Program-made: the position numbers and the translations under genes | Assembly: GCA_964420975.1 (NCBI GenBank) | Contig: CAYQVH010000004.1 | Location: 62,001 to 126,000 of the forward strand | DNA length: 64,000 nucleotides | Source: Accumulibacter sp964420975 | Lineage (GTDB): Bacteria; Pseudomonadota; Gammaproteobacteria; Burkholderiales; Rhodocyclaceae | Direction of reading: 5' to 3' | The notes under the pieces: generated by a model | Seen by the model: only the letters and a program-made list of their open reading frames with translations | What the model was told of the DNA's origin: nothing | Databases searched by the model: none | Shown here: positions 52,367 through 61,895 of the stretch, piece by piece | Layout of the letters: each line of letters opens with the position of its first letter | How positions within the stretch are numbered: the first letter of the stretch is position 1

Positions 52367-53959
52367 ATGAGAACAGCAGAAGAGTACGCAGTGCCCGTGC
52401 ATGGACAGCTCGGCGGGTCGTTTGCACGCAACAACGACTTCAACGAGACCTTCTACCTGCGTTGGGGCAAGATCACCTTTGACGTCTGTTTCGGCGTCCG
52501 AGCCAATCTAAAGGTCGTTCTCCGGGTTTATCGCGAACACGGAGTGTGTGAGACTTACCTCGTCGATACCGATCCGTATGACATTCACTGGGATCGCCAT
52601 CGACGGGCAACCCGCGACTTCTACATCCACCCCTGCTCACGCAGCTTCGGGCACATTCAGTGCGTCAAGTTTGCCTACGTGGTCCATCTCGACGAGCGTT
52701 CGATCCCGTCGCAGCGGGAATACATCTTCATGGATGGCGCGCAAGTGCACAGCGAGCCACCGCAACAGCGGCGGATCACCAGTGACTGGGCAAGCAGCAA
52801 CCATTACCGCACCTACGAGGTGAATGCCTGGGAGCTGCAGCGCGACGTCGATGGGTACAACCATCACTTCTCGTCGCTAAGACTGGTTGCCAAGTTCACC
52901 AAGGGACAGCCACAGCATCCGTATCACCCCAAGCGATTCATCCACGACCACATCGACAAGGTGATCGAGTGCAAGCGCGCGCATCCGGATCGCTTCTGTT
53001 CGATCAAGGTGAGTGTCGATTGCATCGACGACACCGACTTCACCCAGCACCTGGTTCACGCCAGCCATCACGGCGTCTGGGTGCAGTGCATCGTCGACTG
53101 GCGGAAGATGACGCTGACCAACAGCCCCAACTACGCTCGCCTCAAACGGTCCGGCATCGAGCTGCTCGGAGTCTTCTGTACGCCGAAGCACCCGCTGATC
53201 GAAGTCGATCCCGACATGCACACCAAGTTCATCGTGTTCAATGATGAGGATTGCCTTCTTGGCTCGTTCAACATTACCTTCGATCGCTGGTGGGCGAACT
53301 GGGAATCAGGAATGAGCTTTCATTCGCGTGGGGTCTGCCGCCTGCTCGACAACGTCTTCCAGAGCGAACGCGGCGGCGTCAACCAGAAGTACGGAGTCGA
53401 TCCCTACAGTCCGTTCAATCTGCTCTATACGTATGGCCGGCAGACCTTGCTGGACGGCAAGTATTACCGCCCGCAGCACGCCATTCTGGCCGAGATCCAA
53501 CGCGCCAAGCGTTCGATCAGGATCGTCCTTTTCCTGATCGGCAACCTGCTCGGCGAACACGGCGACAGCGTGGTCGATGCCTTGATCGCTGCCTGGCGGC
53601 GAGGCGTTCATGTGCACTTGCTGCTCAACGGTCATCTTGCGCGACAGGGGCGCGTCGGCATCGAGCGCTCGATGGCCGAAGAACTCAACCGTCCTCTGCT
53701 GCCGGTTGTGCAGCGCCTGCGCGACGCCGGCATCCCGGTCGGACTGGTCTACGGCCAGCAAGATCATCCCGTTCCCTATTCGCCGATTCATTCCAAGTAC
53801 TGCATCATCGACGAGGCAACGGTCATCGAGGGTAGCTTCAACTGGTACAACACCTCGGTCTATTCGCACGACCTCCTGGTGCTGGCGACCGACCATGACC
53901 TCGCGCAGGCGTACCTGCACGAGTTCGCCCAGATTCAGCGGCTGTTTCGCATCTTCTAG
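52367..53959 (+). CDS. Phospholipase D-like protein with an N-terminal extension
   Basis: A 530-residue PLD-superfamily protein. Two HKD motifs are complete: DMHTKFIVFNDEDCLLGSFN (near 283) and IHSKYCIIDEATVIEGSFNW (near 473), each with the H-x-K-x4-D pattern and following GSFN. The N-terminal ~190 residues form a separate region rich in aromatic residues, possibly beta-structured, that I cannot name. The two-HKD layout fits cardiolipin synthase-like phosphatidyltransferases or phosphodiesterases, but the protein lacks membrane helices and a signal peptide. It lies 76 nt after the EEP fusion gene on the same strand, and the two may act on the same substrate. Confidence 0.8.
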   Translation: MRTAEEYAVPVHGQLGGSFARNNDFNETFYLRWGKITFDVCFGVRANLKVVLRVYREHGVCETYLVDTDPYDIHWDRHRRATRDFYIHPCSRSFGHIQCVKFAYVVHLDERSIPSQREYIFMDGAQVHSEPPQQRRITSDWASSNHYRTYEVNAWELQRDVDGYNHHFSSLRLVAKFTKGQPQHPYHPKRFIHDHIDKVIECKRAHPDRFCSIKVSVDCIDDTDFTQHLVHASHHGVWVQCIVDWRKMTLTNSPNYARLKRSGIELLGVFCTPKHPLIEVDPDMHTKFIVFNDEDCLLGSFNITFDRWWANWESGMSFHSRGVCRLLDNVFQSERGGVNQKYGVDPYSPFNLLYTYGRQTLLDGKYYRPQHAILAEIQRAKRSIRIVLFLIGNLLGEHGDSVVDALIAAWRRGVHVHLLLNGHLARQGRVGIERSMAEELNRPLLPVVQRLRDAGIPVGLVYGQQDHPVPYSPIHSKYCIIDEATVIEGSFNWYNTSVYSHDLLVLATDHDLAQAYLHEFAQIQRLFRIF

Positions 53960-54100
53960 CCCGAATATTTCGGTGGCTCTCTTTCTATTGCCTGTTCCCT
54001 GGGTCGACAACGCGTCGTCGCAACCGCGGTCAAGCGGCTGGAAACTCGCTGCGGGTAGCTGCTTACCAGGCGCTGGGGGTTTTGCGCCGGCTGGTTGCTG

Positions 54101-57100
54101 ATGCGTCCGCCGCGGCGATCACTTTCGGCTGCCCGGCCTCTGCGTTGGTGGCTGGCCTGGCGTTTTGCCTGGATGGGCCTGCTGCCGCTGCTTCTGGTCG
54201 CGGTGTCGGTCGTTGGACTGCTGTTGCGACAGGTCCACGCCGACATCGAGCGTCATCAAGTGGCGCTGGCGCGCGCGATTTCAGGCGAGGTCGACGCGCA
54301 CTTGTCGGGAGCGAGGCGCGAGCTGTTGGCCATCGCGGCGTATCTTGGTCAGCAGCGGGATCGGTCGGCGTCGCTCTGGTTTGGTTCGCTCGATGCGCAC
54401 GCCGGGACCGGCGAGGTGTTTGCGGCGATCTACGTCGCCGACGCGAATGACACGGTGCTTGCGGTCGGTTTGCCGGAGGCGGAGCGGGCGCAGCGTCCCG
54501 ATCTGATCGGGATCGACCTTTCACGATGGGCGATGGTTCATGCGGCGCGCCAGAACGATCGTCCGGCATGGTCAGAGGTTTTCCTTTCGGTCGTCAGCGC
54601 CCGCCTGACCGTCGGCCTGACCGTTCCAATGGGTGACCGTCTGCTGATCGGCGAGGTGGCGATCGATCGTCTGTCCGACTTTCTGGGAAATCTGCTGTCC
54701 GATTCGGCGATGCTGGTGATGGTCCTCGATCGGAAGGGAGAAGTGATCGCCAGCTCGCAGCGACGAGAGGCCAGCTCGCTGAAACCAATTGTCGCCGACG
54801 CCGGGCGAAGTGGCGTCGCGACGCGTGAGTTCACGTTTGACGGAAGCGTATTCATCGGCACCGCGGTCAGCGCTCCGCGCCTCGGCTGGACGGTTGTCGT
54901 GGCACAGCCCCGAATCGAGGCCTATCAACCGTTGTGGTCGATCCTCTGGGTTATGGCTGCCGGTGGACTGTTGGCGCTGTTGCTCGCGACGACCGGTACC
55001 ACGGTGCTTGCCCGCGTCATTTCCCGACGAGTGGGCCGCTATACCGAGCAGGTCCATGCCATTGCCGAAGGCGACTACGAGCGCCCGTGGCCAGAATCGA
55101 AGATCCGCGAGTTCGATGCGCTGGCCGATGACCTCGGCCGCATGTCGAGCGCCATTCGCGAGCGTGAACAGGATCTGGCGAGGAGCGAAGCTCGTTACCG
55201 TTCGGTGATCGATAACGCGCCTTTGGTGATATTTCAGTTTGACGCCAAGGGTCGTCTTTCGCTCAACGAGGGCAAGGCGCTCGATCGGATCGGCCTGCTT
55301 CCGGTCCAGGCGCTCGGGCTCTCCTTGTTCGAGCTCTATCGTGCTTACCCCGAGGTTTGCGCCAACGCACGGCGAGCGATCGCCGGCGAAACCGTTCATT
55401 TTCTGTCGCAGCTGGGCGAAGCCGCCTTTGAAACGTGTTTTACGCCCGTGCCGAGTGCCGACGCCCGGGTGCAAGTGATTGGCGTCGCCGTCGACGTTAC
55501 CCAGCGTATTCGTGCCGAGGAAGGTTTGCGGCAGGCGAATCTGGTTGTCGAGAACAGCCCGGCGATACTGTTTCGCTGGCTCGCGGAACCTGGATGGCCG
55601 GTGACGTTTGTATCGCACAACGTCGTCCAGATCGGCTATTCCGCCGACGAGTTCCTTTCCGGAGAGAAGGTGTTTGCCGATCTCGTCCATCCTGACGACC
55701 TTCCTCGACTGGTCAACGAAGTGGCGAGCCTGGCTGGGCGTGGCGTCGATCGCTTTGAAAAGGAGTATCGCCTCGTCACCCGTGACGGCGGTGTGCGCTG
55801 GGTTGACGACCGGACGATCGCGGAACGCGACGAGCGCGGGAACATCACGCACTACCAGGGGATCGTCATCGACATCAGCGAACGCAAAGCGGCTGATCAC
55901 GCCTTGCGACAAAGCGAACTATTGCTTCGCCGTTCGCAGGAAATCGGCGAACTGGGATCCTACGCCTACGATCTGCATAACCAGACCTGGCTCAGCTCGG
56001 AAAAACTGGATCAGCTACTTGGCATCGGCGCTTCGTTCCTCAAGACGGGGAAAGAGGCGCTGTCGCTCGTCGCCATGGACGACCGCGACGCCCTGCTAGG
56101 ATTCCTTGACGAGCAGATGGCGGGCCGGCGACAACGATTCGAGCGCGAGTTTCGCGTCCTGCGTCACGATACGGGCGAGGAACGCTGGTTACGCGGCCTG
56201 GGAGAACTGGAGTGTGACGAGCGGGGCGAAGCGACGACAGTAATCGGTACCGTTCGCGACATTACCCAGAGCCGGCGGGCCGAACAAGCGTTGCAGGAAA
56301 GCGAAGCCCGATATCGTCTGCTCTTCGACGCCAATCCGCATCCGATGTGGGTCGTCGACCTGGATTCAATGGCCTTCCTAACGGTAAATGACGCGGCGCT
56401 GGCGCGTTACGGCTACACGCGTGATGAGTTCTTGAGGATGACGAGCAACGACTTGGCGTTGCGCGACGAGACGCCGCTGTTGGCGGAGGACGTGGTGGCG
56501 GTCGAAGAAGGGGTCGTCGAAAGCGGTTTCTGGCGCCATGTCACCAAAGATGGCTCACTGATCGACGTCGAGATGGTTTCCCACCCGCTTTCGTTTCAGG
56601 GGCGGCCGGCCTTGCTCGTCCTCGCCAACGACATCACCGAGCGCCTGCGCGCCGAGCGAGCCTTGCTGCAAAGCGAACTGAAGTATCGCGAGTTGGTCGA
56701 GAAGACGAACAGCATCATCCTGCGCTGGCGCGCTGACGGTGCCGTTACTTTTATCAACGACTACGGCCTGAGTTTTTTTGGCTACCCGGAGCACGAGGTG
56801 CTGGGTTGCGAACGCGGCGCGGACATCGTTCCCGTGGTCAGCGGCTTCAGCGACCAGGGAATAACGACCGACAGCGAGTCTTTTGCGCAGCAGGTCAGGC
56901 AGCATCGGCGGCGTGACGGCGAGTACGTCTGGGTTGCGTGGACCAACAAGGCGATCGTCGACGACGCTGGACGTATCGTCGAGCTGTTTAGCGTCGGTTC
57001 CGACATTACCGAGCGCGTGCGAACGGAAGAGCAGCTTCGCCAATATCGCGAACATCTCGAGGACGTAGTGGCGGAGCGCACCGGTGAGCTGCAGCAAGCT

Positions 57101-57898
57101 AATGAGGAACTCCGACAGGCGATGGCGCATCTGGTTCAGTCGGAGAAGCTGGCGGCTCTCGGCAATCTGGTTGCCGGTGTCGCTCACGAACTCAACACCC
57201 CGCTCGGCAACGCGCGTCTGGTCGCCAGCCTGCTCGCCCAGCACTTGCGGAAATTTGCGATCGCCGTCGAGTCCGACGCGCTGACCCGTGCGGACATGGA
57301 CACCTTTGTCAGCCGCGGCCAGGAGGCGGTTGATCTGCTCGAGCGTAACGCCGCCCGCGCGGCTGATTTGGTCGTCCACTTCAAGCAGGTGGCGGTTGAT
57401 CAGAGCAGTGCTCGCCGGCGTACTTTCGATCTGCGCCAGACGATCGATGAAATGCTGGTCACCTTGCGACCGTCACTGAAGCGGACTCGCCATCGTATCG
57501 AAATCGACATCCCTGCTCGTTTGTCGCTCGACAGCTACCCTGGGCCGCTCGAGCAGGTGCTTTCGAATCTGGTCAACAACTCCCTACTGCACGGCTTTAC
57601 CGGCGTCGAAGCCGGTCGCATCGAGATCCGCGCCTGGTTGGCCGATTCGGCGCAAGTGGTCGTGCTTTATGCCGACAATGGTGTGGGCATTCCCGCAACG
57701 AGCATTCACCGCATCTTCGAGCCGTTTTTTACCACCCGCCTCGGTCAAGGGGGGAGTGGCCTCGGTCTCTACGTCGTCTACAACCTCGTGCGCGGTGTGC
57801 TCGGCGGAACGATCGAGGTCGCCAGCGTGCCGGGGCAGGAGACACGCTTCACGTTGACGCTGCCGCTGGTCGCTCCCGAGCGCGTGGTTTCGACGTGA
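54101..57898 (+). CDS. Multi-PAS membrane sensor histidine kinase
   Basis: A 1265-residue kinase. It has TM1 near 22-45, a Cache-like periplasmic domain (~48-270), TM2 near 283-305, and a HAMP. About five PAS/PAC units follow (first at ~358, SEARYRSVIDNAPLVIFQFD; others around NSPAILFRWLAEPG, FDANPHPMWVVDLDSMAF and TNSIILRWRADGAVTFIND), then a coiled coil. The HisKA has GVAHELNTPLGNARLVASLL (~1026), and the HATPase has NLVNNSLLHGF, DNGVGIPATSIHRIFEPFF and SGLGLYVVYNLV. There is no receiver domain and no adjacent response regulator, so its partner lies elsewhere. I choose ATG 54101 over a TTG two codons earlier; no good ribosome binding site is visible. Confidence 0.9.
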   Translation: MRPPRRSLSAARPLRWWLAWRFAWMGLLPLLLVAVSVVGLLLRQVHADIERHQVALARAISGEVDAHLSGARRELLAIAAYLGQQRDRSASLWFGSLDAHAGTGEVFAAIYVADANDTVLAVGLPEAERAQRPDLIGIDLSRWAMVHAARQNDRPAWSEVFLSVVSARLTVGLTVPMGDRLLIGEVAIDRLSDFLGNLLSDSAMLVMVLDRKGEVIASSQRREASSLKPIVADAGRSGVATREFTFDGSVFIGTAVSAPRLGWTVVVAQPRIEAYQPLWSILWVMAAGGLLALLLATTGTTVLARVISRRVGRYTEQVHAIAEGDYERPWPESKIREFDALADDLGRMSSAIREREQDLARSEARYRSVIDNAPLVIFQFDAKGRLSLNEGKALDRIGLLPVQALGLSLFELYRAYPEVCANARRAIAGETVHFLSQLGEAAFETCFTPVPSADARVQVIGVAVDVTQRIRAEEGLRQANLVVENSPAILFRWLAEPGWPVTFVSHNVVQIGYSADEFLSGEKVFADLVHPDDLPRLVNEVASLAGRGVDRFEKEYRLVTRDGGVRWVDDRTIAERDERGNITHYQGIVIDISERKAADHALRQSELLLRRSQEIGELGSYAYDLHNQTWLSSEKLDQLLGIGASFLKTGKEALSLVAMDDRDALLGFLDEQMAGRRQRFEREFRVLRHDTGEERWLRGLGELECDERGEATTVIGTVRDITQSRRAEQALQESEARYRLLFDANPHPMWVVDLDSMAFLTVNDAALARYGYTRDEFLRMTSNDLALRDETPLLAEDVVAVEEGVVESGFWRHVTKDGSLIDVEMVSHPLSFQGRPALLVLANDITERLRAERALLQSELKYRELVEKTNSIILRWRADGAVTFINDYGLSFFGYPEHEVLGCERGADIVPVVSGFSDQGITTDSESFAQQVRQHRRRDGEYVWVAWTNKAIVDDAGRIVELFSVGSDITERVRTEEQLRQYREHLEDVVAERTGELQQANEELRQAMAHLVQSEKLAALGNLVAGVAHELNTPLGNARLVASLLAQHLRKFAIAVESDALTRADMDTFVSRGQEAVDLLERNAARAADLVVHFKQVAVDQSSARRRTFDLRQTIDEMLVTLRPSLKRTRHRIEIDIPARLSLDSYPGPLEQVLSNLVNNSLLHGFTGVEAGRIEIRAWLADSAQVVVLYADNGVGIPATSIHRIFEPFFTTRLGQGGSGLGLYVVYNLVRGVLGGTIEVASVPGQETRFTLTLPLVAPERVVST

Positions 57899-57935
57899 TC
57901 CGGCTCGGTGCCGCCGAGGACAGCGAGCTCCGCGT

Positions 57936-59285
57936 CTACGGCAGCGGGTCGAGAGCGCTCGTCCGGTCGAGGTGAACGACGGCGTCAAAGCGCCGGGCGA
58001 GCGACGAGTGGATGTAATGGCTCTCGGCTTCCGTGTCCTGGAGGTAGCTAACGCCGACCCCGCGATCGAGTCGCCACTCGTTCAACTCCGTGAGATCGCC
58101 CAGTCCGCCGCGAAGAACGAGCACGAAAGCCGGTAATCCGACGCGGTGCAGCAGATCCGACCAACTGCCGGCGATCGCCGGCCGCAGTTGGCGGCGGTGG
58201 TCGCGTGTTCCCCATCCGGTCGCCGCGCGGACGTGGCCGCTGAAGGTCGTCATTCCGACCAGGTAAACGACGTCCTCGCCCAACTGCTCGCGCATCAGCT
58301 GGCCAATCGAGAGTTCGCCGACGGCAGCCTGATCGGTGGCTCGCGCGTCACCTTGGTGCGTGTTGTGTGCCCAGACGACCAGCTTTTCGTGCCTGGTGAG
58401 CAGGATCCGGAGCGACTCGGCGAGAAAGCGCTCGCGCAGATTCCACGATTCAACCGCGCCAACCGTGTACAAGGTCCGATAGTAGGCTTCCGCACCGGCG
58501 ATCGCGCGGGCGCTCATCAGCGCGTTGAAGCTGGCGGCGTCTTCCTGACCACCGGTCATCAGGCGGAGCTGCGCCAGGCGGCTGTCGACACGCGGCGCGC
58601 ACGATGGCCGCCAGTGACGCGCGACATCCCTCCCGTAGAGTTGGGGATCGAGCTGCTGGCGCAGGTAGGGGGTAAAGCAGCGGTAATCGCGTTTGGCGCC
58701 GGCCGCCGCACGCGCGTCTCTTCGTACCAGGTAACCGAGCACGTCGGTCAGCGCATGCGGAAGTCCGTAAAGATCCATGCCATAGATCACTACCGGGTGT
58801 GCGCCGCCTGGACGATCGTTGCTTTCCCGCAGAGTCGCCAGCCACTTCGCAAACTCGCTGTTTCGCCACACCCAACGTGGAAAGCTGTCGAAGCGGCGCA
58901 GGGCGGCGGCGGCATCGCTGCTGCCGGCTGCGCCCTGGAGGAACGCGTTGGCCGGCAGCGTCGGTGCCCAGCCGGCCTCGATGACCACCGCAGAGAACCC
59001 TTTCCTTGTGATCAATAATTCGCTAAGGCGCGCCCGCTGTCGGTAGAACTCGGTGCTGCCGTGCGTCGCCTCGCCCAGCATCACGACCTTGGCTTCGCCG
59101 ATCGACGCCAGCAGCGGCTCGTAGTCGAGGTCGTCGCCCGACAGCGGTTGGGCCGCGGCGCGAAGCTCGGCAATCAACTCGTCCGACCACGGACCTGGGC
59201 GATCGTCGGCTGCCAGCGCGTGGCAAGCGGCGACCAACAGCGCACCAAACCCCAGCCGCGCCAGTAATGCGATTAGGCGCGTCAT
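57936..59285 (-). CDS. Erythromycin esterase-like protein, exported
   Basis: A 449-residue protein of the erythromycin esterase/EreA-like superfamily. The N-terminal hydrophobic signal (RLIALLARLGFGALLVAACH) ends near ALAADD, suggesting export. Active-site signatures are VVMLGEATHGSTEFYRQRAR (His/Glu), IEAGWAPTLPANAFL, and VVWAHNTHQGDARATDQ. Many chromosomal members do not act on macrolides, so resistance should not be assumed. It is the last gene of a probable operon with the Ser/Thr kinase (stop 13 nt upstream) and the haem sensor. A GTG codon four residues earlier is an alternative start. Confidence 0.85.
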   Translation of the reverse strand: MTRLIALLARLGFGALLVAACHALAADDRPGPWSDELIAELRAAAQPLSGDDLDYEPLLASIGEAKVVMLGEATHGSTEFYRQRARLSELLITRKGFSAVVIEAGWAPTLPANAFLQGAAGSSDAAAALRRFDSFPRWVWRNSEFAKWLATLRESNDRPGGAHPVVIYGMDLYGLPHALTDVLGYLVRRDARAAAGAKRDYRCFTPYLRQQLDPQLYGRDVARHWRPSCAPRVDSRLAQLRLMTGGQEDAASFNALMSARAIAGAEAYYRTLYTVGAVESWNLRERFLAESLRILLTRHEKLVVWAHNTHQGDARATDQAAVGELSIGQLMREQLGEDVVYLVGMTTFSGHVRAATGWGTRDHRRQLRPAIAGSWSDLLHRVGLPAFVLVLRGGLGDLTELNEWRLDRGVGVSYLQDTEAESHYIHSSLARRFDAVVHLDRTSALDPLP

Positions 59286-59298
59286 GGGGCGACGCACG

Positions 59299-60672
59299 CT
59301 AGACGAGTCCCTTGAGAAATTCGCTGCGCTCTTCTTCCGAGTCGATATGCTCGGCGAGTTTGCGGTAGAGCTCGTTGACGTCGCCGGAGTCGTCGGCTGC
59401 GCGCCGTATCAACACCTTGGCCAAGGGTCCGACGTAGAGCGCCAGTCGCTTCTCGGCGGCGGCGAGTGTCGCCGTATCGAAAATAATCGTCGGTCTCACC
59501 GTTGCGGTCGGCGCGGCGGCGAGGGGTGGCTGCTGGCTGGCGGATTCGCGGGCGGTACGCAGCCGCTCAACGTGCTTGAGAAAGTCGGAACGGTCGCCAC
59601 CTGCCGGGAGGTTCTCGGCCAGAGTCGCGTAGAACTCTTCAAGCGATTTCGCCTGCTGCGCGCACTTGCGAATCAAGTGTTTGGCGAGCGGACCGATCGA
59701 CCGAATCATCGATCCTTCGAGCTCGCTCAGCGCCTGAGGGGAGAGCGACAAGCCACCGGAGGCTCGCGCCGGGCGATGATCGCTTCGCCGTTCGATCGGC
59801 GGCGGGCTGTCCGGCGTTGCCTCGGGCAACGCAGTGGGTCCCGGTTTGCTCTTCACCAACGCGGTCAACAACGCATTCGAGAACTCGCGGGCTGTTTGAA
59901 AGCGCTCGTCCGGATTCTTCGCCAGGGCGCGCGAGACGACGCGGTCGAAAACGGGCGGCACCGATGGGGCGATCGCCGATGGCGCAGCCGGTTCGACGTG
60001 CAGCACGTTGTGCAGGACGGTCGCCGGCGTTTCGGCGAGGAAAGGCGCTTGGCCGGTGAGCAGCTCGTAGAGGATGACTCCCGCCGACCAGAGGTCGGAG
60101 CGGCAGTCGGCGCCGAGACCGATGATCTGCTCGGGAGCGATATGGGTTGGCGTTCCCATCACGGTCCCGACCTGGGTCAGGGAAGAACTTTCGATCTTTG
60201 CCACCCCGAAGTCCATTACCTTGATTTTCAGCCCGCCGACGACCATCACGTTGGCCGGCTTGATGTCGCGGTGTACGACGCCTTTCCCGTGAGAGTAATC
60301 CAGCGCGGCAAGCAATTGCTTCATGATTTCGAAGGCGTCGATCAGTTCGAAGCGAACGCCCTCTCGCAACAGGGCGCGCAGCGGACGGCCATCGACGTAC
60401 TCCATGACGATGTAGGCAAGCTGATCGTCCTCGCCGTATTCATAGACGGCGACGATCGCCGGGTGCTGCAGGCGGCCGCCGGCTTGCGCCTCGCGCTTGA
60501 AACGGGCGACGGCCTCCTCCGATTCGACACCGGCCAGGTATTCGGCAAGGATCGTCTTGATCGCAACCGGCCGTTCGATTACCGGATCGAAGCCTTCATA
60601 GACGGTGCCCATGGCTCCCTTGCCGATCACCCGACGGATTTCATATTTTCCGATGTGCTGCGGAGGGTTCAT
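59299..60672 (-). CDS. Hanks-type serine/threonine protein kinase with duplicated C-terminal helical module
   Basis: A 457-residue cytosolic kinase. The kinase domain (~8-272) is intact: G-loop GKGAMGTVYEG, K39 in PVAIKT, catalytic VVHRDIKPANVMV (D136), and DFG at 154-156. No transmembrane helix follows. The C-terminal part contains two copies of a ~60-residue module: IGPLAKHLIRKCAQQ with LEEFYATLAENL (~312-372), and VGPLAKVLIRRAADDSG with NELYRKLAEHIDSEEERSEF (~399-457). Similar modules occur at the ends of other bacterial kinases and cyclases. It starts 19 nt after the haem sensor gene, so signal and kinase are probably linked. Confidence 0.9.
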   Translation of the reverse strand: MNPPQHIGKYEIRRVIGKGAMGTVYEGFDPVIERPVAIKTILAEYLAGVESEEAVARFKREAQAGGRLQHPAIVAVYEYGEDDQLAYIVMEYVDGRPLRALLREGVRFELIDAFEIMKQLLAALDYSHGKGVVHRDIKPANVMVVGGLKIKVMDFGVAKIESSSLTQVGTVMGTPTHIAPEQIIGLGADCRSDLWSAGVILYELLTGQAPFLAETPATVLHNVLHVEPAAPSAIAPSVPPVFDRVVSRALAKNPDERFQTAREFSNALLTALVKSKPGPTALPEATPDSPPPIERRSDHRPARASGGLSLSPQALSELEGSMIRSIGPLAKHLIRKCAQQAKSLEEFYATLAENLPAGGDRSDFLKHVERLRTARESASQQPPLAAAPTATVRPTIIFDTATLAAAEKRLALYVGPLAKVLIRRAADDSGDVNELYRKLAEHIDSEEERSEFLKGLV

Positions 60673-60691
60673 GGCGCGAAGATTCCCGGGT

Positions 60692-61564
60692 TCAGCCTTC
60701 GATCAGCTTGATCGCTTTTTGCAGGCTGCGCCGCATGCGGTTGAACGAGCTGCCGAGGACCGCAATCTCGTCGCCGCTGTGTGCAGGAAACTCGGGCAAA
60801 TTGAAATCGCCGGTCGAGATCCGGTCGGCAGCCTCCGACATGCTGGTGATCGGGCGCAAGATGAGGAGCGACAACATGACGTTGAGTACGATGAAAGTGG
60901 CGAGAAAGATGCCGCCGAGCGACAACATGAAAGTGCGAAAGGTGCGCTGCGCGTTGGCGAGCGGCACCGACATCGGAACCGAAACCACCTGCGCACCGAC
61001 GGTTTCCTGGTGTTTCCAGCCGAAGCCGTTGTTCTCTCCGTAGATGTGAATCATTGACGCCGGCGCCGAAGAGGGGATGCTGTGACAGGCCAGACACGCC
61101 GGGTCGGTGATCGTGATCGGACGGGCGACATACAGCATGCGACCGGTCGGCGTTTCGCGCTCGCCGCTAAGCTCCTTGGCGTTCGGGTCGCCGCGAAACT
61201 TCTGGACGATGTCGCTCTCCCAATCGACGGCTCGGTCGCGTGGATTGGTCGGATTCAGCGTCGCTTCCTTGTACGTGAAGTCGGGATACTTGGTACGCAG
61301 GTTGCCGAAAATCTCGGTTGCTGCGTAGGCAGGGACTGTCTGCGGCAGAAAAACCTGCTCCAGCTGGGAATCGAGCAGCGGCTTGACCTGCTTGACGGTG
61401 TAGCCGCGCACCGAAAGCGCCGATTCCATCATCAGGCCGGCGCTGCGAAGCGTTTCCTGCTTGGCGTTCTCGTCAAGCAAGCGGTGCGAGACGTAGGCGG
61501 AAACAGCCATCCCGGCGCCGAAGACCAGCAACAGCACGAGGTTGAACTTGAGTCGCAGACCCAT
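60692..61564 (-). CDS. HAMP-containing sensor with c-type haem motif (DUF3365/Tll0287-like)
   Basis: A 290-residue membrane protein. TM1 is at 6-26, the periplasmic domain (~30-205) contains the haem-c attachment motif CLACH (157-161), TM2 is near 212-236, and a HAMP domain (~236-290) ends the protein. The periplasmic part matches the DUF3365/Tll0287-like family of small haem or redox sensors. There is no kinase, cyclase or methyl-accepting output domain, so the signal must pass to another protein; the Ser/Thr kinase encoded 19 nt downstream is the obvious candidate. The start ATG 61564 follows GGGGGGAG. Confidence 0.88.
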   Translation of the reverse strand: MGLRLKFNLVLLLVFGAGMAVSAYVSHRLLDENAKQETLRSAGLMMESALSVRGYTVKQVKPLLDSQLEQVFLPQTVPAYAATEIFGNLRTKYPDFTYKEATLNPTNPRDRAVDWESDIVQKFRGDPNAKELSGERETPTGRMLYVARPITITDPACLACHSIPSSAPASMIHIYGENNGFGWKHQETVGAQVVSVPMSVPLANAQRTFRTFMLSLGGIFLATFIVLNVMLSLLILRPITSMSEAADRISTGDFNLPEFPAHSGDEIAVLGSSFNRMRRSLQKAIKLIEG

Positions 61565-61895
61565 TGACACTCCCCCCATTGGAAACGGACGCAACCCGCC
61601 GAACCACCCACTGCGCGCAGAGTATATGTGGCACCGTCAACCACGGTCAATTGCCAGGCGAGGCACACACCAAGGCTAGACGACGCGCGACAGACCTGAG
61701 CAGACGCCTTCTGTCGCGGATGACACGTGGTGGCGGCAATGCCGACGGCCGATCGACTGGCGCTGGTGAAACGCGAAGAAGGTGAGCTCTATCGCACTCA
61801 AGTGCTCCAATATCATTAGAATTGCCGCCGATCCGTCCAAGCAACGACGTCATCGAGCGGGGGAGCGAGGTGATGTCACGGAGGGCCAAGGGAGC
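61565..61895. other. Divergent spacer between haem sensor and acyltransferase genes
   Basis: It contains the minus-strand promoter at 61621-61650. The right part holds an upstream extension of the next reading frame (from GTG 61782) without family similarity. No other gene seen. Confidence 0.45.
61621..61650 (-). promoter_or_regulatory. Promoter of the haem sensor-kinase-esterase operon
   Basis: On the minus strand TTGACC, 18 nt, then TATACT (each 5/6 to consensus), with the -10 about 57 nt upstream of the ATG. Confidence 0.6.

Noticed and set aside
57936..59285. Macrolide resistance gene
   Set aside because: Superfamily motifs are present, but many chromosomal members have no macrolide activity. 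Its operon context is signalling, and there is no resistance-gene neighbourhood.
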